Shown: positions 6,563-7,070 of the stretch, piece after piece
Layout of the letters: every line of letters starts with the position of its first letter
How positions within the stretch are numbered: position 1 is the first letter of the stretch
From: Deltaproteobacteria bacterium
GTDB taxonomy: Bacteria; Desulfobacterota; Desulfobacteria; Desulfobacterales; ETH-SRB1
Direction of reading: 5' to 3'
DNA: 7,070 bases
Assembly (NCBI GenBank): GCA_019314185.1
Contig: JAFCZU010000177.1
Span: forward strand, 1-7,070
Notes under the pieces: generated by a model
The model's database searches: none
What the model was told of the DNA's origin: nothing
The model's input: only the letters and a program-made list of their open reading frames with translations
Program-made: the position numbers and the translations under genes

Positions 6563-6574
6563 ATTCAACAGGTT
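6530..6574 (+). repeat. Solo end of the 129-bp inverted-repeat element
   Basis: GGGCTACCAACTTAAGCCAGGACA begins at 6531, but the shared block is best described by its parts: CTACCAAC (6534-6541), GGACA (6550-6554) and TGTAAATTCAA (6558-6568). All appear in the same order and spacing as at the right end of the element at 5275-5403, read on its minus strand. Similarity covers about 45 bp and then stops; no second inverted end is seen to 7070. It replaces the 3' end of the ADP-ribosylglycohydrolase gene. Confidence 0.6.
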
Positions 6575-6623
6575 ATTTGAGAAGGGCTGTTGAGATATGA
6601 ATTCTTTAATCTCCTTCTGTTTT

Positions 6624-6663
6624 ACCCGATATAAATTAATATTGACTTTCATAAATATCGGGT
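6624..6663. promoter_or_regulatory. Inverted repeat overlapping the ATPase promoter, candidate operator
   Basis: ACCCGATAT (6624-6632) and ATATCGGGT (6655-6663) are perfect 9-bp inverted arms separated by 22 bp. The right arm fills most of the spacer between the -35 and -10 boxes, and the left arm lies just upstream of -35. A dimeric regulator bound to both would block RNA polymerase. The centres are 31 bp apart, about three helical turns, which would place the arms on the same face. The regulator is unknown. Confidence 0.5.
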
Positions 6664-6669
6664 TATAAT
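6642..6669 (+). promoter_or_regulatory. Sigma70-type promoter of the AAA ATPase gene
   Basis: TTGACT (-35, 6642-6647) and a perfect TATAAT (-10, 6664-6669) are separated by 16 bp. Transcription would begin about 7 nt after the -10 box, at or within a base or two of the ATG at 6676, so the mRNA would have little or no leader. Confidence 0.7.
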
Positions 6670-6675
6670 TCAACT

Positions 6676-7070
6676 ATGATTGAAAGAAAATTATTTTCAG
6701 CCTTGGTCAAGCATCTCCCCAAAAAGGAATTCAGCATAATCACCGGCCCGCGTCAATCCGGCAAAACCACCCTTATGGAAATGCTGCAAGAGCGCCTCGT
6801 CCAAAAAGGTGAAAAAACCTTATACTTAAACCTTGATATTGAATGGGACAGGCCTCATTTTGAGTCGCAACAGGCGCTAATCAATAAGGTTGAGCTTGAA
6901 CTCGGCAAGAAAAAAGGATTTGTCTTTATTGATGAAATACAGAGAAAGGAAAACGCCGGGCTGTTTTTAAAAGGGCTTTATGATTTAAAGTTGCCATATA
7001 AATTTATAATTTCAGGTTCAGGAAGTCTTGAACTAAAAAAACAAATTCACGAATCACTTATCGGCAGGAA
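6676..7070 (+). CDS. AAA ATPase of the DUF4143-associated family, N-terminal part, runs off right edge
   Basis: The first 131 codons are open to the window edge. They encode an AAA domain (AAA_14 type): MIERKLFSALVKHLPKKEFS, Walker A GPRQSGKTT (24-32), then a strand with LYLNLDIE, and Walker B FVFIDEIQR (82-90). The segment FIISGSGSLELKKQI follows at 110-124, with the Ser/Gly-rich strand typical of the family just before its ES.IGR continuation. Members usually run to about 380-450 residues and end in DUF4143, which would lie outside. They are widespread, laterally moved ATPases whose biological role is poorly known. The start is the only ATG that keeps Walker A, yet no ribosome site precedes it; with the promoter so close, leaderless translation is the simplest reading. 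It is not obviously linked in function to the fragments upstream. Confidence 0.88.
   Translation, partial: MIERKLFSALVKHLPKKEFSIITGPRQSGKTTLMEMLQERLVQKGEKTLYLNLDIEWDRPHFESQQALINKVELELGKKKGFVFIDEIQRKENAGLFLKGLYDLKLPYKFIISGSGSLELKKQIHESLIGR

Noticed and set aside
5275..6574. The repeated CTACCAAC/GTTGGTAG ends as integron attC sites
   Set aside because: The ends lack the RYYYAAC and GTTRRRY core pairing, since TACCAAC has T at the purine position, and there is no integron integrase or ordered cassette array.

Overview
The window looks like a piece of a Gram-negative genome, most likely a Desulfobacterota (deltaproteobacterial) one. That placement is an inference from the style of the transposases, the LolA-like/FtsX/beta-barrel operon and moderate GC; nothing in the window fixes a genus. 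It holds one intact four-gene operon, one intact gene cut by the right window edge, and a set of decayed mobile-element and gene fragments on either side of the operon.

Layout. Positions 1-495 hold the 5' part of an IS481-like transposase on the minus strand, broken by two frameshifts, and its terminal repeats. The element abuts a fragment of a membrane sensor kinase (about 510-672, minus), itself frameshifted. Positions 704-4827 are a minus-strand operon. In transcription order it encodes a LolD-type ABC ATPase, an FtsX/LolCE-type permease overlapping it by ATGA, an exported LolA-like protein, and an outer-membrane beta-barrel. Together these could form an inner-membrane to periplasm to outer-membrane relay for a lipid, lipoprotein or other hydrophobic cargo. 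No LolB is present; the barrel takes the terminal position.

From about 4893 to 6562 the DNA is a junkyard: the C-terminal third of a REP-associated (IS200-like) transposase, a 129-bp element with 25-bp imperfect terminal inverted repeats (5275-5403), an IS1-like transposase missing its 3' end and carrying a -1 shift in an A8 run, and a plus-strand ADP-ribosylglycohydrolase fragment missing both ends. The 129-bp element joins pieces of two unrelated transposases. A third copy of its end (6530-6574) sits exactly where the ADP-ribosylglycohydrolase homology stops. So three gene breakpoints coincide with one repeat family, which is the most unusual structural signal here.

From 6624 rightwards a near-consensus sigma70-type promoter, overlapped by an inverted repeat, drives an AAA ATPase of the DUF4143-associated family (6676 to beyond the edge). 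The -10 box lies so close to the ATG that the message is probably leaderless. I found no RNA genes and no CRISPR. I see no convincing new multi-gene defence system; the candidates worth pursuing are the recombinogenic 129-bp repeat and the Lol-like cassette ending in a beta-barrel.
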